NCBI RefSeq assembly: GCF_019880555.1
Contig: NZ_JAINVU010000001.1
Location: 496,001 to 560,000 of the forward strand
Source: Hephaestia mangrovi
GTDB taxonomy: Bacteria; Pseudomonadota; Alphaproteobacteria; Sphingomonadales; Sphingomonadaceae
Reading direction: 5' to 3'
Length of the DNA stretch: 64,000 nt
Shown here: positions 18,461 through 27,077 of the stretch, in pieces
Layout: the number at the start of each line of letters is the position of its first letter
Position numbering within the stretch: position 1 is the stretch's first letter
Made by a program: the position numbers and the translations under genes
The notes under the pieces: model-generated
The model's database searches: none
What the model saw: the letters and a program-made list of their open reading frames with translations, nothing else
What the model was told of the DNA's origin: nothing

Positions 18461-18796
18461 TTCATGTCCACCATTGCGGCGAAAGCTGCCGTCGCTCCAG
18501 CCATCCCCTTCCAATGTTGGAAATTCTCTGAGACACCGGGACGGCCCTCGGGCCATCGCTCTTTGACCTGTCCATTCCCCGATCGCGTTGCCGGCGCGCC
18601 AGTGTCGCTTCGTGTTGCGTTGGTGTCGCGTGTCAGTCGCGCCGGTGCCGCGTCCCTGTCGCCGATGCGCGCGCAACAGGCGCGTCGCAGGCGCTTCACC
18701 GGCGCAAGGGCCGGCAAATCGCTGCCAGGCTCTACACTTTCTCCACTTAACGGCGGTGGACCCGCGCGACTCGCCTCGCCGCCACCGGCGCGGCGG
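18461..18796. other. Non-coding block with boxA-like motif
   Basis: About 335 bp between the repeat pair and the ispG 3' end. At about 18559-18569 it has CGCTCTTTGACC, close to the boxA antitermination consensus (TGCTCTTTRACA). Downstream it has several TGTCGC/GTGTTGCG-type repeats of short length. No protein family is recognisable on either strand. It could be a dispersed repeat or a decayed RNA leader; nothing in the sequence decides this. Confidence 0.35.
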
Positions 18797-19921
18797 CTAT
18801 TCCGCCGCCACCGCCTGCGCCGTTTCCGCGGCTTCGATTTCCGCGGCCTTCGCCTCGACCAGCTTGACGATGTGATCGATCATGTCGGCGTCCTGGACAT
18901 GGTGATCGGTGACGCCCGAAAGATAAACCATGTGCTTGCCGTTGCCGCCGCCGGTCAGGCCGATGTCGGTCTCGCGCGCTTCGCCGGGGCCGTTGACCAC
19001 GCAACCGAGCACCGACAGGCTCATCGGCGTGCGAATGTGCTGGAGGCGTTCCTCGAGCTTCTGCACGGTGCGGATGACGTCGAAGCCCTGGCGCGCGCAG
19101 CTCGGGCAACTCACCACGCGGACGCCGCGATTGCGAATGCCGAGCGCCTTCAGGATCTCGAACCCGACGCGCACTTCGTCCTCGGGCTCGGCGGACAGCG
19201 AGACGCGGATCGTGTCGCCGATCCCGAACCACAGAAGCGAGCCGATGCCGATCGCCGACTTGACGGTGCCGGCGACGAACCCGCCCGCCTCGGTGATGCC
19301 GAGGTGCAGCGGGCAATCGACCATCTCGGCAAGCTGCTGATAAGCGGCGACCGCGAGGAACTGGTCGGATGCCTTCACCGCGACCTTGTATTCGTGAAAA
19401 TCATGATCCTGCAGGATCTTGATATGATCCATCGCGCTTTCGACCAACGCGTCGGGACACGGCTCGCCATATTTCTCGAGCAGGTCTTTCTCGAGGCTGC
19501 CGGCGTTGACGCCGATGCGGATCGCGCAGCCATTCGCCTTGGCGGCGTTGACGACTTCCTGCACTCGCGATTCGGAACCGATGTTGCCCGGATTGATCCG
19601 CAGGCACGCCGCGCCGGCATCGGCGGCTTCCAGCGCGCGCTTGTAGTGGAAATGGATGTCGGCGACGATCGGCACCCGGCTCGCGCGGACGATCTGCTTC
19701 AACGCTGTGGTGCTCTCGACGTCGGGGCAGCTTACGCGAATGATGTCGACGCCGGCATCCTCGCAGCGGCGGATCTGGTCGATCGTCGCCTTGGCGTCGC
19801 TGGTCGGCGTGTTGGTCATCGTCTGCACCGTCACCGGCGCATCGCCGCCGACGGGGACGTTGCCGACCATGATCTGGCGACTCTTGCGGCGCATGATGTC
19901 GCGCCAGGGACGTACGGACAT
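18797..19921 (-). CDS. ispG: 4-hydroxy-3-methylbut-2-enyl diphosphate synthase (flavodoxin)
   Basis: 374 aa from ATG 19919-19921 ([20 protein letters not shown]); this matches the family start, and the 24-codon extension upstream does not. The TIM-barrel part contains [12 protein letters not shown] and RINPGNIG. The C-terminal [4Fe-4S] domain has [11 protein letters not shown] and [11 protein letters not shown], giving the three cysteine ligands and the conserved glutamate. It performs the penultimate step of the MEP isoprenoid pathway. It stands alone here; divergent from the acyltransferase across 94 bp. Confidence 0.96.
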   Translation of the reverse strand: MSVRPWRDIMRRKSRQIMVGNVPVGGDAPVTVQTMTNTPTSDAKATIDQIRRCEDAGVDIIRVSCPDVESTTALKQIVRASRVPIVADIHFHYKRALEAADAGAACLRINPGNIGSESRVQEVVNAAKANGCAIRIGVNAGSLEKDLLEKYGEPCPDALVESAMDHIKILQDHDFHEYKVAVKASDQFLAVAAYQQLAEMVDCPLHLGITEAGGFVAGTVKSAIGIGSLLWFGIGDTIRVSLSAEPEDEVRVGFEILKALGIRNRGVRVVSCPSCARQGFDVIRTVQKLEERLQHIRTPMSLSVLGCVVNGPGEARETDIGLTGGGNGKHMVYLSGVTDHHVQDADMIDHIVKLVEAKAAEIEAAETAQAVAAE

Positions 19922-20015
19922 GTGTCTCGCTAACTTCTTGGTGAGGACATTGGAGATATAGCGGCTGGGGCGGCGCTGCGAAAGGCTTGGCAACGACGCC
20001 GGAGACCGAAGGCGG

Positions 20016-21248
20016 ATGTATCACGACAGCGTGTCGCCGCAGCGCGACCGACCGACGCTGCGCCATTACGGGCTCGACTGGCTGCGCATCGGCGCGTTCG
20101 GCCTTTTGATCTTCTATCATATCGGCATGGCGTTCTCGCCTTGGCCGTGGGTGATAAAGGCCTCCGCGCCGGTCGACTGGCTCACCGTGCCGATGGCGTT
20201 GCTGACGCCGTGGCGGCTGGCGTTGCTGTTCGCCGTGTCGGGCTATGCCTCGCGCCGGCTTTATGAAAAATCGCCGTCTGTCCGCGCGTTTCTCGCCTCG
20301 CGCAACAAGCGCCTGCTGATCCCGCTGGCCTTCGGGATGGTCGCAATCGCGCCGATCGAGGTGTGGATTCGCGTGCGGGAAGCCGGCTATGCTCATGGTC
20401 TCGGCCATTTCTGGGCGATCGATTACTGGCGCTGGGGGCGTTTCTTCGGCGTCGACATGCCGAGCTGGGAACATCTCTGGTTCGTCGCCTATCTCTGGGC
20501 CTATACCGCGATCCTCTGCGCATTGATGGTCGGCGATGCGGCGCTGCCGCGTCGGCTTTCCGGCCTGATCGAACGACTCGGTCACCGCTCCCGTCTGCTC
20601 TGGTTCCCCGCCGCCGGGCTCGCGCTTGCCAAGCTCAGCCTGATGTTCATCGTTCCCGAACGCCAGGGCCTGACTACCGACTGGGGCGGCCACGCAGCCT
20701 ATCTGCCGATCTTCCTGTTCGGCTTCGCGCTCGGCGGCACCGAGGCGCTATGGCCGAGCCTCAAGCGCCTGTTCGGGCCGAGCCTGGCCGTCGCGTTGCT
20801 CGCCGGCACGATCGTCGCCGCGCTCGAACTTCATTACGTTGACCATGATGCGCCGTCTCACACCGTGATGGCGCTCGACCGCATGGCGCGGCTGGCAATG
20901 GCCTGGAGCATGATCCTCATCCTGTTCCACGTCGCGCAGACCTGGTGGAATCGCGACCATCGCTGGCGCGCGACATTGGTCGAGGCGGTGTTCCCCTTCT
21001 ACATCATCCACCACCCGATCATCATCGTTACCGTGTGGGCGCTGGCACCCCTGCATTTCGGCAATGCTGCCGAGTTCCTTGTCGTGCTGGCGGTAACCGT
21101 GGCCGGCTGCGCTGCTTTTTACGGGATCGGCAGGCGGATCGGCTGGCTGCGACCGCTGATCGGCCTCGGCCCGAAGCGGTTGCCTACAGCCGCTCGCGAT
21201 AGCGCCGGCTCCCGCGCAACGCGGCACCGCTCGCCAGCGTCACGGTGA
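20016..21248 (+). CDS. Membrane acyltransferase, acyltransferase-3 (OpgC-like) family, copy 1
   Basis: 410 aa with about ten hydrophobic helices. It begins with [20 protein letters not shown], the family's first helix with the catalytic-type histidine (FYHIGM), and carries [15 protein letters not shown] and [13 protein letters not shown]. Such proteins transfer acyl groups (for example acetyl or succinyl) to surface or periplasmic glycans. The protein is strongly similar over its length to the second copy at 22104-23330, so the two are paralogues. Its last 65 bp overlap the 3' end of the LytTR gene on the other strand; the tail after LRPLIGL looks unconserved. Confidence 0.85.
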   Translation: MYHDSVSPQRDRPTLRHYGLDWLRIGAFGLLIFYHIGMAFSPWPWVIKASAPVDWLTVPMALLTPWRLALLFAVSGYASRRLYEKSPSVRAFLASRNKRLLIPLAFGMVAIAPIEVWIRVREAGYAHGLGHFWAIDYWRWGRFFGVDMPSWEHLWFVAYLWAYTAILCALMVGDAALPRRLSGLIERLGHRSRLLWFPAAGLALAKLSLMFIVPERQGLTTDWGGHAAYLPIFLFGFALGGTEALWPSLKRLFGPSLAVALLAGTIVAALELHYVDHDAPSHTVMALDRMARLAMAWSMILILFHVAQTWWNRDHRWRATLVEAVFPFYIIHHPIIIVTVWALAPLHFGNAAEFLVVLAVTVAGCAAFYGIGRRIGWLRPLIGLGPKRLPTAARDSAGSRATRHRSPASR

Positions 21249-21975
21249 AATCCCCGCTCTTGTCGGTCTCGATCCGGCGTACCGCGTCGCGGCGCACCAG
21301 CCGGCCGCGATGGATGCGCGCGAACGCCTCGCCCAGTTCCTCCTCGACCGAGGCGAGCGTCGCGCGGTGCAGCAATGTGCGGTGCGCCCAAGCGATCTCG
21401 ACATAATTGGCCGCCGAGGAAACGCTCTCGATCTCGTCGATCGGCACGCGATGGGTAACGGCGCCGTCGCTGACCGCGATCGTCCTCACCAAGGCCTCGT
21501 CCGCCGTGCCGGCGCGCGCGATCATCCATTGCGCGATCGCGGCGAGCGCGACGAACTGGAGATAGGTCGCGATATCCTTGCGAAATTCATAGAGGATGCG
21601 ATGCGGCACGATCCCGAAGAAGCGATACGGCCCGCCGTCAGCCAAGGCATAATAGGCCTTCCGCAGCACGACCATCAGGCCGATGTGCCATGCCGAGGCA
21701 ACCAGGCACCCGATCACCGCCGCGATCGCGACCTGCCCCCATGAAACGCGTGGCGGCCTGATCCGCGCGACGCCGACCCACAGCAGCGGATAGACGGTCA
21801 GCCAGGCGATCATGCTCGACCATTCCCACGACCAGACGAGATCGGGCCGCAGATGCACGTCGTCGGCGGCGAGATCGCTCAGCATCGACTCGGCATTGGC
21901 GACCATGATCGCGGCGAGGATGACGATGAAGCCGGCGGCGAAGGCGAGCGCCAGCCGGCGCTGCGTTCCGTTCAT
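21184..21975 (-). CDS. Membrane-anchored LytTR-type transcription regulator
   Basis: 263 aa from ATG 21973-21975 (MNGTQRRLAL); a 13-codon longer frame exists but adds no conserved part. Four hydrophobic helices (roughly residues 6-27, 55-76, 80-108, 145-165) precede a LytTR DNA-binding domain of about 100 residues: HRVPIDEIESVSSAANYVEI, LHRATLASVEEEL, FARIHRGRLVRRDAV and a final GSRRYRERL. The domain layout (4 helices plus LytTR, no receiver) is a known class in proteobacteria. It lies between two paralogous acyltransferases: convergent with copy 1 and divergent from copy 2, so it may control one or both, sensing an envelope signal. That link is inferred from position. Confidence 0.87.
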   Translation of the reverse strand: MNGTQRRLALAFAAGFIVILAAIMVANAESMLSDLAADDVHLRPDLVWSWEWSSMIAWLTVYPLLWVGVARIRPPRVSWGQVAIAAVIGCLVASAWHIGLMVVLRKAYYALADGGPYRFFGIVPHRILYEFRKDIATYLQFVALAAIAQWMIARAGTADEALVRTIAVSDGAVTHRVPIDEIESVSSAANYVEIAWAHRTLLHRATLASVEEELGEAFARIHRGRLVRRDAVRRIETDKSGDFTVTLASGAALRGSRRYRERL

Positions 21976-22103
21976 CCCGCGCCATCCGCCACTCGTCCCA
22001 CCCGGTTGCAGCATCGTCCCTCTGGTGCAGCTTCTCGCCCCTCTCCGATACCGGCGGCGACCCGCCCGCGCCAGTCATCCGTCATCGACCGATGGAGGAC
22101 GCA

Positions 22104-23330
22104 ATGGAACGACATTATGGCATGGACTGGTTGCGGATCGGGGCCTTCGGGTTGTTGATCTTCTACCATATCGGCATGGTCTTCGTGCCCTGGCCTTTTC
22201 AGGTGAAGACCGCGCACCCGCTGATCTGGACCGAGATTCCGATGTTCCTGACCAGCCCGTGGCGGCTGACGCTGCTGTTCGTGGTGTCGGGCTATGCCAG
22301 CCGCGCGCTGATCGCCAAGTCGCCGGGGATCGCTGCTTTCTTCCGCCGTCGCAGCGGCCGGCTGTTGTTGCCGCTGCTGTTCGGCATGGCAGTGATCGTC
22401 CCACCGCAGACCTGGATCGAGGTGACGACACAGCATGGCTATGCCCACGGCTTCGCCCATTTCTGGCTGCACGATTATTTCCGTTTCGGCACGATGTACG
22501 GCATCGTCATGCCGACCTGGAACCATCTGTGGTTCGTTGCCTATCTGTGGGCCTACACCGCGCTGCTGTCGCTCGCCGCGCTGCTGCCCGGCGCGAATCG
22601 CACGCAGGCCTTGTTCGATCGCGCGTTTTCGGGGTGGCGCGCGTTGGTGATCCCGGCGCTCTATTTCATCCTGCTCGAAGCCGTGCTGTTCCACCGTATC
22701 GAGGATACGCACGATCTGTTCGGCGACGGCGTCGCGCACCTGCGCTACATCCCAGCCTTCCTGTTCGGTTTCGGCCTGGCCGGATCGCCCCCGGTGATGG
22801 TGGCGCTGGCGCGGCATTGGAAGACGGCGGCGGCACTGGCGATCGCCTGCTATGCGACGATCGCCACGCTGCTGATCGTCTATCCCGATTTCAGCTTTCC
22901 CTCATCGAGCGTCACCACGATCTATCGCCTCGTGCGCCACGGCGAGACGTGGACGGCGATCGCCGCGCTGATCGGCGTCGCCGAGAGCTTCTGGAACAAC
23001 GACCATCGCTGGCGGGCAACGCTCGCCGAGGCGACCTTTCCCTTCTACATCATCCACCAGACGGTGATCGTGCTGGTCGGCGGTGCTCTGCTTGCGGTGC
23101 ATGTCTCGCCGCTCGCAGAGTTCGCCATCCTTGTCGTGACGACGATCGCGGGCTGCTGGGCCTTCTATCTCGCCGGTCGCGAGATCGCGTGGTTGCGTCC
23201 GCTGATCGGCCTGAGGGTGGCGCGGCGCCCGGCTTCTGCTAAGCGCAGCGGCCATGACGACATCAAGCGACTGGACCCTGCTGGTCCACGGTGGAGCTGG
23301 AATGCTCGAGCGCGGGAAGATTGCGCCTGA
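22104..23330 (+). CDS. Membrane acyltransferase, acyltransferase-3 (OpgC-like) family, copy 2
   Basis: 408 aa from ATG 22104, chosen over ATG 22092 because a GGAGG site at 22094-22098 sits 5 nt before it and would be inside the longer frame. The sequence parallels copy 1: [20 protein letters not shown], then [21 protein letters not shown] and FPFYIIHQTVIVL. The C-terminal tail after LRPLIGL (about 45 residues) reads over the start of the peptidase gene with a 77-bp overlap and is unlike copy 1, so it is probably functionally unimportant. Expected to acylate an envelope glycan, as copy 1. Confidence 0.84.
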   Translation: MERHYGMDWLRIGAFGLLIFYHIGMVFVPWPFQVKTAHPLIWTEIPMFLTSPWRLTLLFVVSGYASRALIAKSPGIAAFFRRRSGRLLLPLLFGMAVIVPPQTWIEVTTQHGYAHGFAHFWLHDYFRFGTMYGIVMPTWNHLWFVAYLWAYTALLSLAALLPGANRTQALFDRAFSGWRALVIPALYFILLEAVLFHRIEDTHDLFGDGVAHLRYIPAFLFGFGLAGSPPVMVALARHWKTAAALAIACYATIATLLIVYPDFSFPSSSVTTIYRLVRHGETWTAIAALIGVAESFWNNDHRWRATLAEATFPFYIIHQTVIVLVGGALLAVHVSPLAEFAILVVTTIAGCWAFYLAGREIAWLRPLIGLRVARRPASAKRSGHDDIKRLDPAGPRWSWNARAREDCA

Positions 23331-24198
23331 GGCCGAACAAGGCGCGCGCGACGGGCTTGCGCGCGCCCTCGACGCGGGGAGCGCGGTGCTGTCGTCGGGC
23401 GGCACCGCGCTCGACGCCGTTGAGGCGGCGGTGCGCGTGCTCGAGGACGATCCGCATTTCAACGCCGGCCGTGGCGCGGTGTTCACTTATGAAGGCGACA
23501 TCCGGCTCGACGCCGCGATCATGGACGGGGCAAGTCGCGACGCCGGCGCCGTCACCGGGGTCCATGCCACGCGCAACCCGGTGAGTCTCGCTCGCGCGGT
23601 GATGGAAAAGAGCCCGCACGTCATGCTGTCGGGCGTCGGCGCCGATCAATTCTCGCGCGAACAGGATCTGGGACAAGTCGATCCGAGCTGGTTCGCTACC
23701 GAGGAGCGCCGCCGCCAGCTCGACGTGATGAAGGCCGACAAGACCGACTGGTTCGACGTCGACATGAAATATGGCACTGTCGGCGCGGTGGCGCGCGATC
23801 GCGAAGGCCATGTCGCCGCCGCCACCTCGACCGGCGGCATCACCGGCAAGCGCTGGGGCCGGATCGGCGATTCGCCGCTGATCGGCGCCGGCACCTATGC
23901 CGACGACCGCGCCTGCGCCGTCTCGGCGACCGGATCGGGCGAATTCTTCATTCGCGAGTCCGTCAGTCATGAAATCGCCGCGCGCATCCGCATGCTCGGC
24001 GACGGTGCGGCACATGCGGCGGACGCCGTCATGGCGGAGGTGACGGCGCTTGGTGGCACCGGCGGGGTGGTAGTGGCGGGTGCTGACGGCAGCGTCGCCT
24101 CCAGCTTCACCACCGCAGGCATGAATCGTGGTTATGCCGACGCCAGCGGGGCGCGTCGCGTGGCGATTTACGGAGACGAATCGCTCGACGAGCGCTAG
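23254..24198 (+). CDS. iaaA: Isoaspartyl peptidase/L-asparaginase (Ntn hydrolase)
   Basis: 314 aa. The plant-type asparaginase family is shown by LLVHGGAG at residues 9-16, HFNAGRGAVFT (68-78), the autocleavage site KYG|TVGAVA, giving T175 as the N-terminal nucleophile of the beta subunit, and TSTGGITGKRWGRIGDSPLI. The precursor should self-cleave and then hydrolyse beta-aspartyl dipeptides and asparagine. The absence of a signal peptide suggests a cytoplasmic role in peptide recycling. It overlaps the acyltransferase by 77 bp in another frame and is followed 10 bp later by a nuclease gene. Confidence 0.9.
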   Translation: MTTSSDWTLLVHGGAGMLERGKIAPEAEQGARDGLARALDAGSAVLSSGGTALDAVEAAVRVLEDDPHFNAGRGAVFTYEGDIRLDAAIMDGASRDAGAVTGVHATRNPVSLARAVMEKSPHVMLSGVGADQFSREQDLGQVDPSWFATEERRRQLDVMKADKTDWFDVDMKYGTVGAVARDREGHVAAATSTGGITGKRWGRIGDSPLIGAGTYADDRACAVSATGSGEFFIRESVSHEIAARIRMLGDGAAHAADAVMAEVTALGGTGGVVVAGADGSVASSFTTAGMNRGYADASGARRVAIYGDESLDER

Positions 24199-24208
24199 AG
24201 GCGCGCTC

Positions 24209-25060
24209 ATGTTACGTCGTATCATTACCGCTGCCGCCGCCGTCACGCTGACGGTCGCGGTCGCTTCGCCCGCGCTCGCTTATTGGGAATTCGGCCACGA
24301 GACGATCGCCGAGATCGCGATGGCCAACGTCAAACCCGCGACGCGCGCGCATGTCCTCGCGCTGCTCAAGCAATCGGCAGTGCTCGATACGCCCGAATGC
24401 CCCGCCGCGACCCCGGCCGAGGCGGCGGTCTGGCCCGATTGCATCAAGAAGCTCGGCGATCGCTTCAAGAACACCTACGCCTGGCATTATCAGGACGTCG
24501 AAATCTGCCAGCCGTTCGATCTCGAATCAGCGTGCAAGGATGGCAATTGCGCCGCCGCGCAGATCGAGAAGGACGTGAAGCTGCTCAAGAGCGACAAGGG
24601 CACGACGAAGGAACGCGTCACCGCGCTTGCCTTCCTGCTGCACCTGGTCGGCGATATCCACCAGCCGCTCCACGCCGGCGAGGATCACGACGCCGGCGGC
24701 AATAAGGTCGCGGCGAGCTACGGCATCTACGCGCCGCCGCATTTCAACCTGCACTCAATCTGGGATGGCCCGCTAGCCGAGCGCGCGATCACCACCGGCC
24801 CGTCGCTGATCCGGCGCTATCCGGCGGCGGTGAAGGCGAGGTTGCAGGCCGGCACCGTCACCGACTGGTCGCGCCAGAGCTGGGAAATCGCGCAGAAGCA
24901 GGTCTATGCCAGCGTGATGAATGGCCAGCCCTGCGGCCCCGAGCCGAGCCATGTGGCGATGGACGAAGCGACGATCGCAAAGGAAGTCCCGGTCGCGCGG
25001 CTGCAGGTCGAGCGCGGTGGCCTGCGCCTCGCCAAGCTGCTCGATCAGGCGCTGGGCTGA
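24209..25060 (+). CDS. Exported S1/P1-type zinc nuclease
   Basis: 283 aa from ATG 24209 (MLRRIITAAAAV). A signal peptide ends at SPALA, and the mature protein starts YWEFGHETIAEIA, where the Trp and His are the N-terminal zinc ligands of the S1/P1 family. HLVGDIHQPLHAGEDHDAGGN holds the remaining zinc-binding Asp and His residues. The family cleaves single-stranded DNA and RNA and removes 3'-phosphates; here it would act in the periplasm or outside, probably for nucleotide scavenging. In typical members the mature chain starts exactly at Trp; here a Tyr precedes it, so the cleavage site may be one residue later. Confidence 0.9.
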   Translation: MLRRIITAAAAVTLTVAVASPALAYWEFGHETIAEIAMANVKPATRAHVLALLKQSAVLDTPECPAATPAEAAVWPDCIKKLGDRFKNTYAWHYQDVEICQPFDLESACKDGNCAAAQIEKDVKLLKSDKGTTKERVTALAFLLHLVGDIHQPLHAGEDHDAGGNKVAASYGIYAPPHFNLHSIWDGPLAERAITTGPSLIRRYPAAVKARLQAGTVTDWSRQSWEIAQKQVYASVMNGQPCGPEPSHVAMDEATIAKEVPVARLQVERGGLRLAKLLDQALG

Positions 25061-25136
25061 TAGGCGTGCGCATCGGATGCAGACGGCGTTTTTGCTGCAG
25101 TTGCGTTAAAAGTTGGACCGAATGCGCGTTTTGCAC

Positions 25137-25166
25137 TTGCACAAAGCATTGCTGCGGTGCACAAAG
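25137..25166. promoter_or_regulatory. Direct repeat TGCACAAAG, 20-nt period
   Basis: TTGCACAAAG at 25137-25146 and GTGCACAAAG at 25157-25166 are separated by 20 nt centre to centre, close to two helical turns, with another TTGCAC just before (25131). Such spacing suits a dimeric regulator on one face of DNA. No regulator is assigned. It lies directly upstream of the candidate small RNA. Confidence 0.35.
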
Positions 25167-25231
25167 ACCGTGCCTTTCAGGCATCCTCTCCTAAAAACTT
25201 AAACGGCCGGGCTTGTCCCGGCCTTTTTTTT
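25167..25231 (+). ncRNA. Candidate small RNA ending in an intrinsic terminator
   Basis: The stretch after the nuclease gene has no reading frame but shows a small hairpin (TGCC..GGCA near 25171-25183), then an unpaired CCTCTCCTAAAAACTT, then a strong terminator. A hairpin plus a free anti-Shine-Dalgarno-like CCUCUCC plus terminator is the common layout of alphaproteobacterial trans-acting sRNAs. The 5' end is unknown and no good promoter was found. Alternatively it is just the long 3' UTR of the nuclease mRNA. Confidence 0.35.
25205..25231 (+). terminator. Rho-independent terminator
   Basis: GGCCGGG (25205-25211), loop CTTGT, CCCGGCC (25217-25223), then eight T (25224-25231). This is a textbook intrinsic terminator on the plus strand, for the nuclease transcript or for a separate small RNA. 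Confidence 0.9.
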
Positions 25232-25331
25232 GCGCGCGGTTCGGCCTAGTCGTTATCGAGTCGTCGCGCTGACAAAACAGAAACTGCAGGAGTGGGGCCG
25301 CCGGCGAACCCGGCACCGCTGCGGCGATCGA

Positions 25332-25374
25332 CGGGGGCTTGAGCGCCTGGGCAAGGGCAGCTCGCCCCCGTTTT
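25332..25374 (+). terminator. Second plus-strand hairpin with T-run
   Basis: CGGGGGC (25332-25338) pairs with GCCCCCG (25364-25370), with an inner GAGC/GCTC pairing, followed by TTTT. It lies 100 nt after the first terminator, with no gene between them on the plus strand. Either a back-up terminator or the end of another short RNA (about 25232-25374). Confidence 0.5.
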
Positions 25375-25381
25375 ACCGATT

Positions 25382-26014
25382 TCAGCGCGGCACCCGAATT
25401 GGCATCCACACTTTTACGGGGTCACCGATACGGCCTACGGGATGCAAGGTGCAATCGAGCGGCGCACCGCCAAGCGGCGATTGTTCGAGGCACCAGGTGG
25501 CCGATGCGAGGCTCGCAAGGATCACCGAACGAGCCGTGCCTTGAAGCCGCTGTGCCCCGTCCCCACCGCTCGCCTTGGCCTGGTTGGTGATGTCGCGGCG
25601 GAAGATTACGTCACCGCTCGGAATCCGCGACAGTTCATAGCGGATCGTCACCGTGGCATGGCTGGAGAAGCTGATCTTCTGCGGCGCATCGAAAGCGATC
25701 CAGGTGGCGGTTAGCCGCAGCGTCGGCGTAGTGCCGGCGGGCGCCAGCATGCCGGCATCGGCCATCGTGCGTTCGAGCGCGGCCTGGACTTCGCCGCGCT
25801 TGGTATAGGAAACGAGGAATGCGCCGAGTTTCTCGGGCATTCCGACGATCGGCGCGACTTCTATGTGATGGTAAAATGGATGCGCCGGCCCGATCACGCC
25901 CGGCGCTGCTGGCGCGAAGCTCAGCTTGGTATCGAACGGCAGCAACGATAGCTTGCGCGCCGAGGCGGGCGCCGCAACGGCGAGGGCGATCACGCAGAAA
26001 GTCAGCTTCTTCAT
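25382..26014 (-). CDS. Hypothetical exported protein
   Basis: 210 aa with a Sec signal peptide (MKKLTFCVIALAVAAPASA). The mature part is predicted beta-rich (LRLTATWIAFDAPQKISFSS, ATVTIRYELSR) and has two Cys near the C-terminus (TWCLEQ, LDCTLHP) that could form a disulfide. The repeated strand pattern and segments such as GDVIFRRDITNQAKASGGDG resemble periplasmic lipoprotein-like domains seen in envelope proteins, but no family can be named. It lies alone on the minus strand 50 bp after the NfrA-like gene, same direction, and could be the last gene of that operon. Confidence 0.7.
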   Translation of the reverse strand: MKKLTFCVIALAVAAPASARKLSLLPFDTKLSFAPAAPGVIGPAHPFYHHIEVAPIVGMPEKLGAFLVSYTKRGEVQAALERTMADAGMLAPAGTTPTLRLTATWIAFDAPQKISFSSHATVTIRYELSRIPSGDVIFRRDITNQAKASGGDGAQRLQGTARSVILASLASATWCLEQSPLGGAPLDCTLHPVGRIGDPVKVWMPIRVPR

Positions 26015-26063
26015 GGCCTTGCAATACGCCGTTCGGCTTAGCGACCGGTAAATGGCGGAAATT

Positions 26064-27077
26064 CTAAAACGACGCGCCGATCGTCAGTGCCGGGCCGGAG
26101 CCGGGGCGGGCGTGGCCGGCGATGCGTTCTCGCCAATCGAGAGTCACGCGGATCGCGTGATGGCCGATCGGGACGGTCGCGCCCAGCGTCGGGCCGAGAT
26201 CGAGCCGAGCGGCATCGCGTTGCGCGCCGCCCCAGCCGCCGGCGCCGAGATCGAATGCCAGCCCCGCGAGCGTGCCGAGCGGCCGCGTCGCGCGGATTGC
26301 GCCGTCGGCGAATCCTTCCACCCCGTTGCGCGCGATAATGCCGGCCTGGCCATAGCCTTCGAGGCGGACGCCGCCGTGCTCGGTCGACCCGAACCCGCCG
26401 ACCAGGCCCGCCGCGGGCGCGGCTTTGCCGCCATCAAGCGGCACGCGCGCCTCGGCGACGATGCGTACCGGCAGGCGCGTCGGCTGCCAGTCGAGGCCGG
26501 CTGCCGCCTCACGCCCCTTGCCCGAGAGCGGCGTATCGGCGCGCACGAATGCGGCCAGGCGGTGGCGTCGATCGATCATATAAGCGACCCGCGCGCCGGC
26601 CTGCGATCCGCCAAGCTCGCCGCCGCCGAATCCGGCGCGCGGGGCGTGGCCGTTGCGAGCGACCAGCCACAGGTCGGCCGACCAGCGATGTTGTTGCGTT
26701 GCTGTTGCTGCTGCGCCGGCGAAAGACCGGGGCGGGGGCGGGGCGATTAGCTCTCCGGGTGGACCCGCGGCGATCTGCGCCCGGTCGAACCGGATCATCC
26801 CTGCGAGTGCCAGCGCGGTGAGCTGGGAATTGTGTGCGGAGGGCGTGGGTTGCGCCGCCGCCGCGTCGATCGCTTGCGCCGTGCTGGCGACGCCGGGCAT
26901 CGGCAGTTGCGATGTCTTTTGCGCCAGCGTCGGCACGGTGGCTAGCGCCGGCGTCGCGAGCGGGGTGAAGGGCAGGGCCGCGCCGGGCGCTTGCGGCCAG
27001 AGCATGAATATTCTGAGGCCGATCCACGCCGCGATCATGATCGCAAGGAAGCGCAGCGGTCGGCCCGAGCGCGTCAT
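26064..27077 (-). CDS. NfrA C-terminal-domain-like membrane protein (compact form)
   Basis: 337 aa. One N-terminal membrane helix (residues 9-27, FLAIMIAAWIGLRIFML) is followed by a Pro/Ala-rich linker and, from about residue 125, a beta-strand-rich domain: WSADLWLVARNG, GGSQAGARVAYMIDRR, LRLEGYGQAG-like strands, GAGGWGGAQ and VTLDWRERIAG. These resemble the C-terminal domain of NfrA, the outer-membrane partner of NfrB in glycan secretion and phage N4 adsorption; I recognise it by sequence style, not by a search. The tetratricopeptide part of full NfrA is absent. Its start overlaps the stop of the NfrB-like gene (ATGA), so the two are coupled. Confidence 0.6.
   Translation of the reverse strand: MTRSGRPLRFLAIMIAAWIGLRIFMLWPQAPGAALPFTPLATPALATVPTLAQKTSQLPMPGVASTAQAIDAAAAQPTPSAHNSQLTALALAGMIRFDRAQIAAGPPGELIAPPPPRSFAGAAATATQQHRWSADLWLVARNGHAPRAGFGGGELGGSQAGARVAYMIDRRHRLAAFVRADTPLSGKGREAAAGLDWQPTRLPVRIVAEARVPLDGGKAAPAAGLVGGFGSTEHGGVRLEGYGQAGIIARNGVEGFADGAIRATRPLGTLAGLAFDLGAGGWGGAQRDAARLDLGPTLGATVPIGHHAIRVTLDWRERIAGHARPGSGPALTIGASF

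Larger units (their letters stand above)
17985..18796. other. 812-bp gene-free stretch packed with palindromic repeats
   Basis: No convincing coding sequence was found between the EamA start and the 3' end of ispG. Open frames here are compositionally odd and read through repeats. The stretch holds a solitary two-hairpin repeat (18019-18072), a fragment of a second repeat type (about 18138-18165), an inverted pair of two-hairpin repeats (18281-18460) and a further non-repeat block (18461-18796) that includes a boxA-like motif. Confidence 0.7.

Noticed and set aside
18208..18717. Possible minus-strand coding gene in the repeat-rich gap
   Set aside because: It reads through the inverted repeat pair and has no protein-like segment; treated as non-coding.
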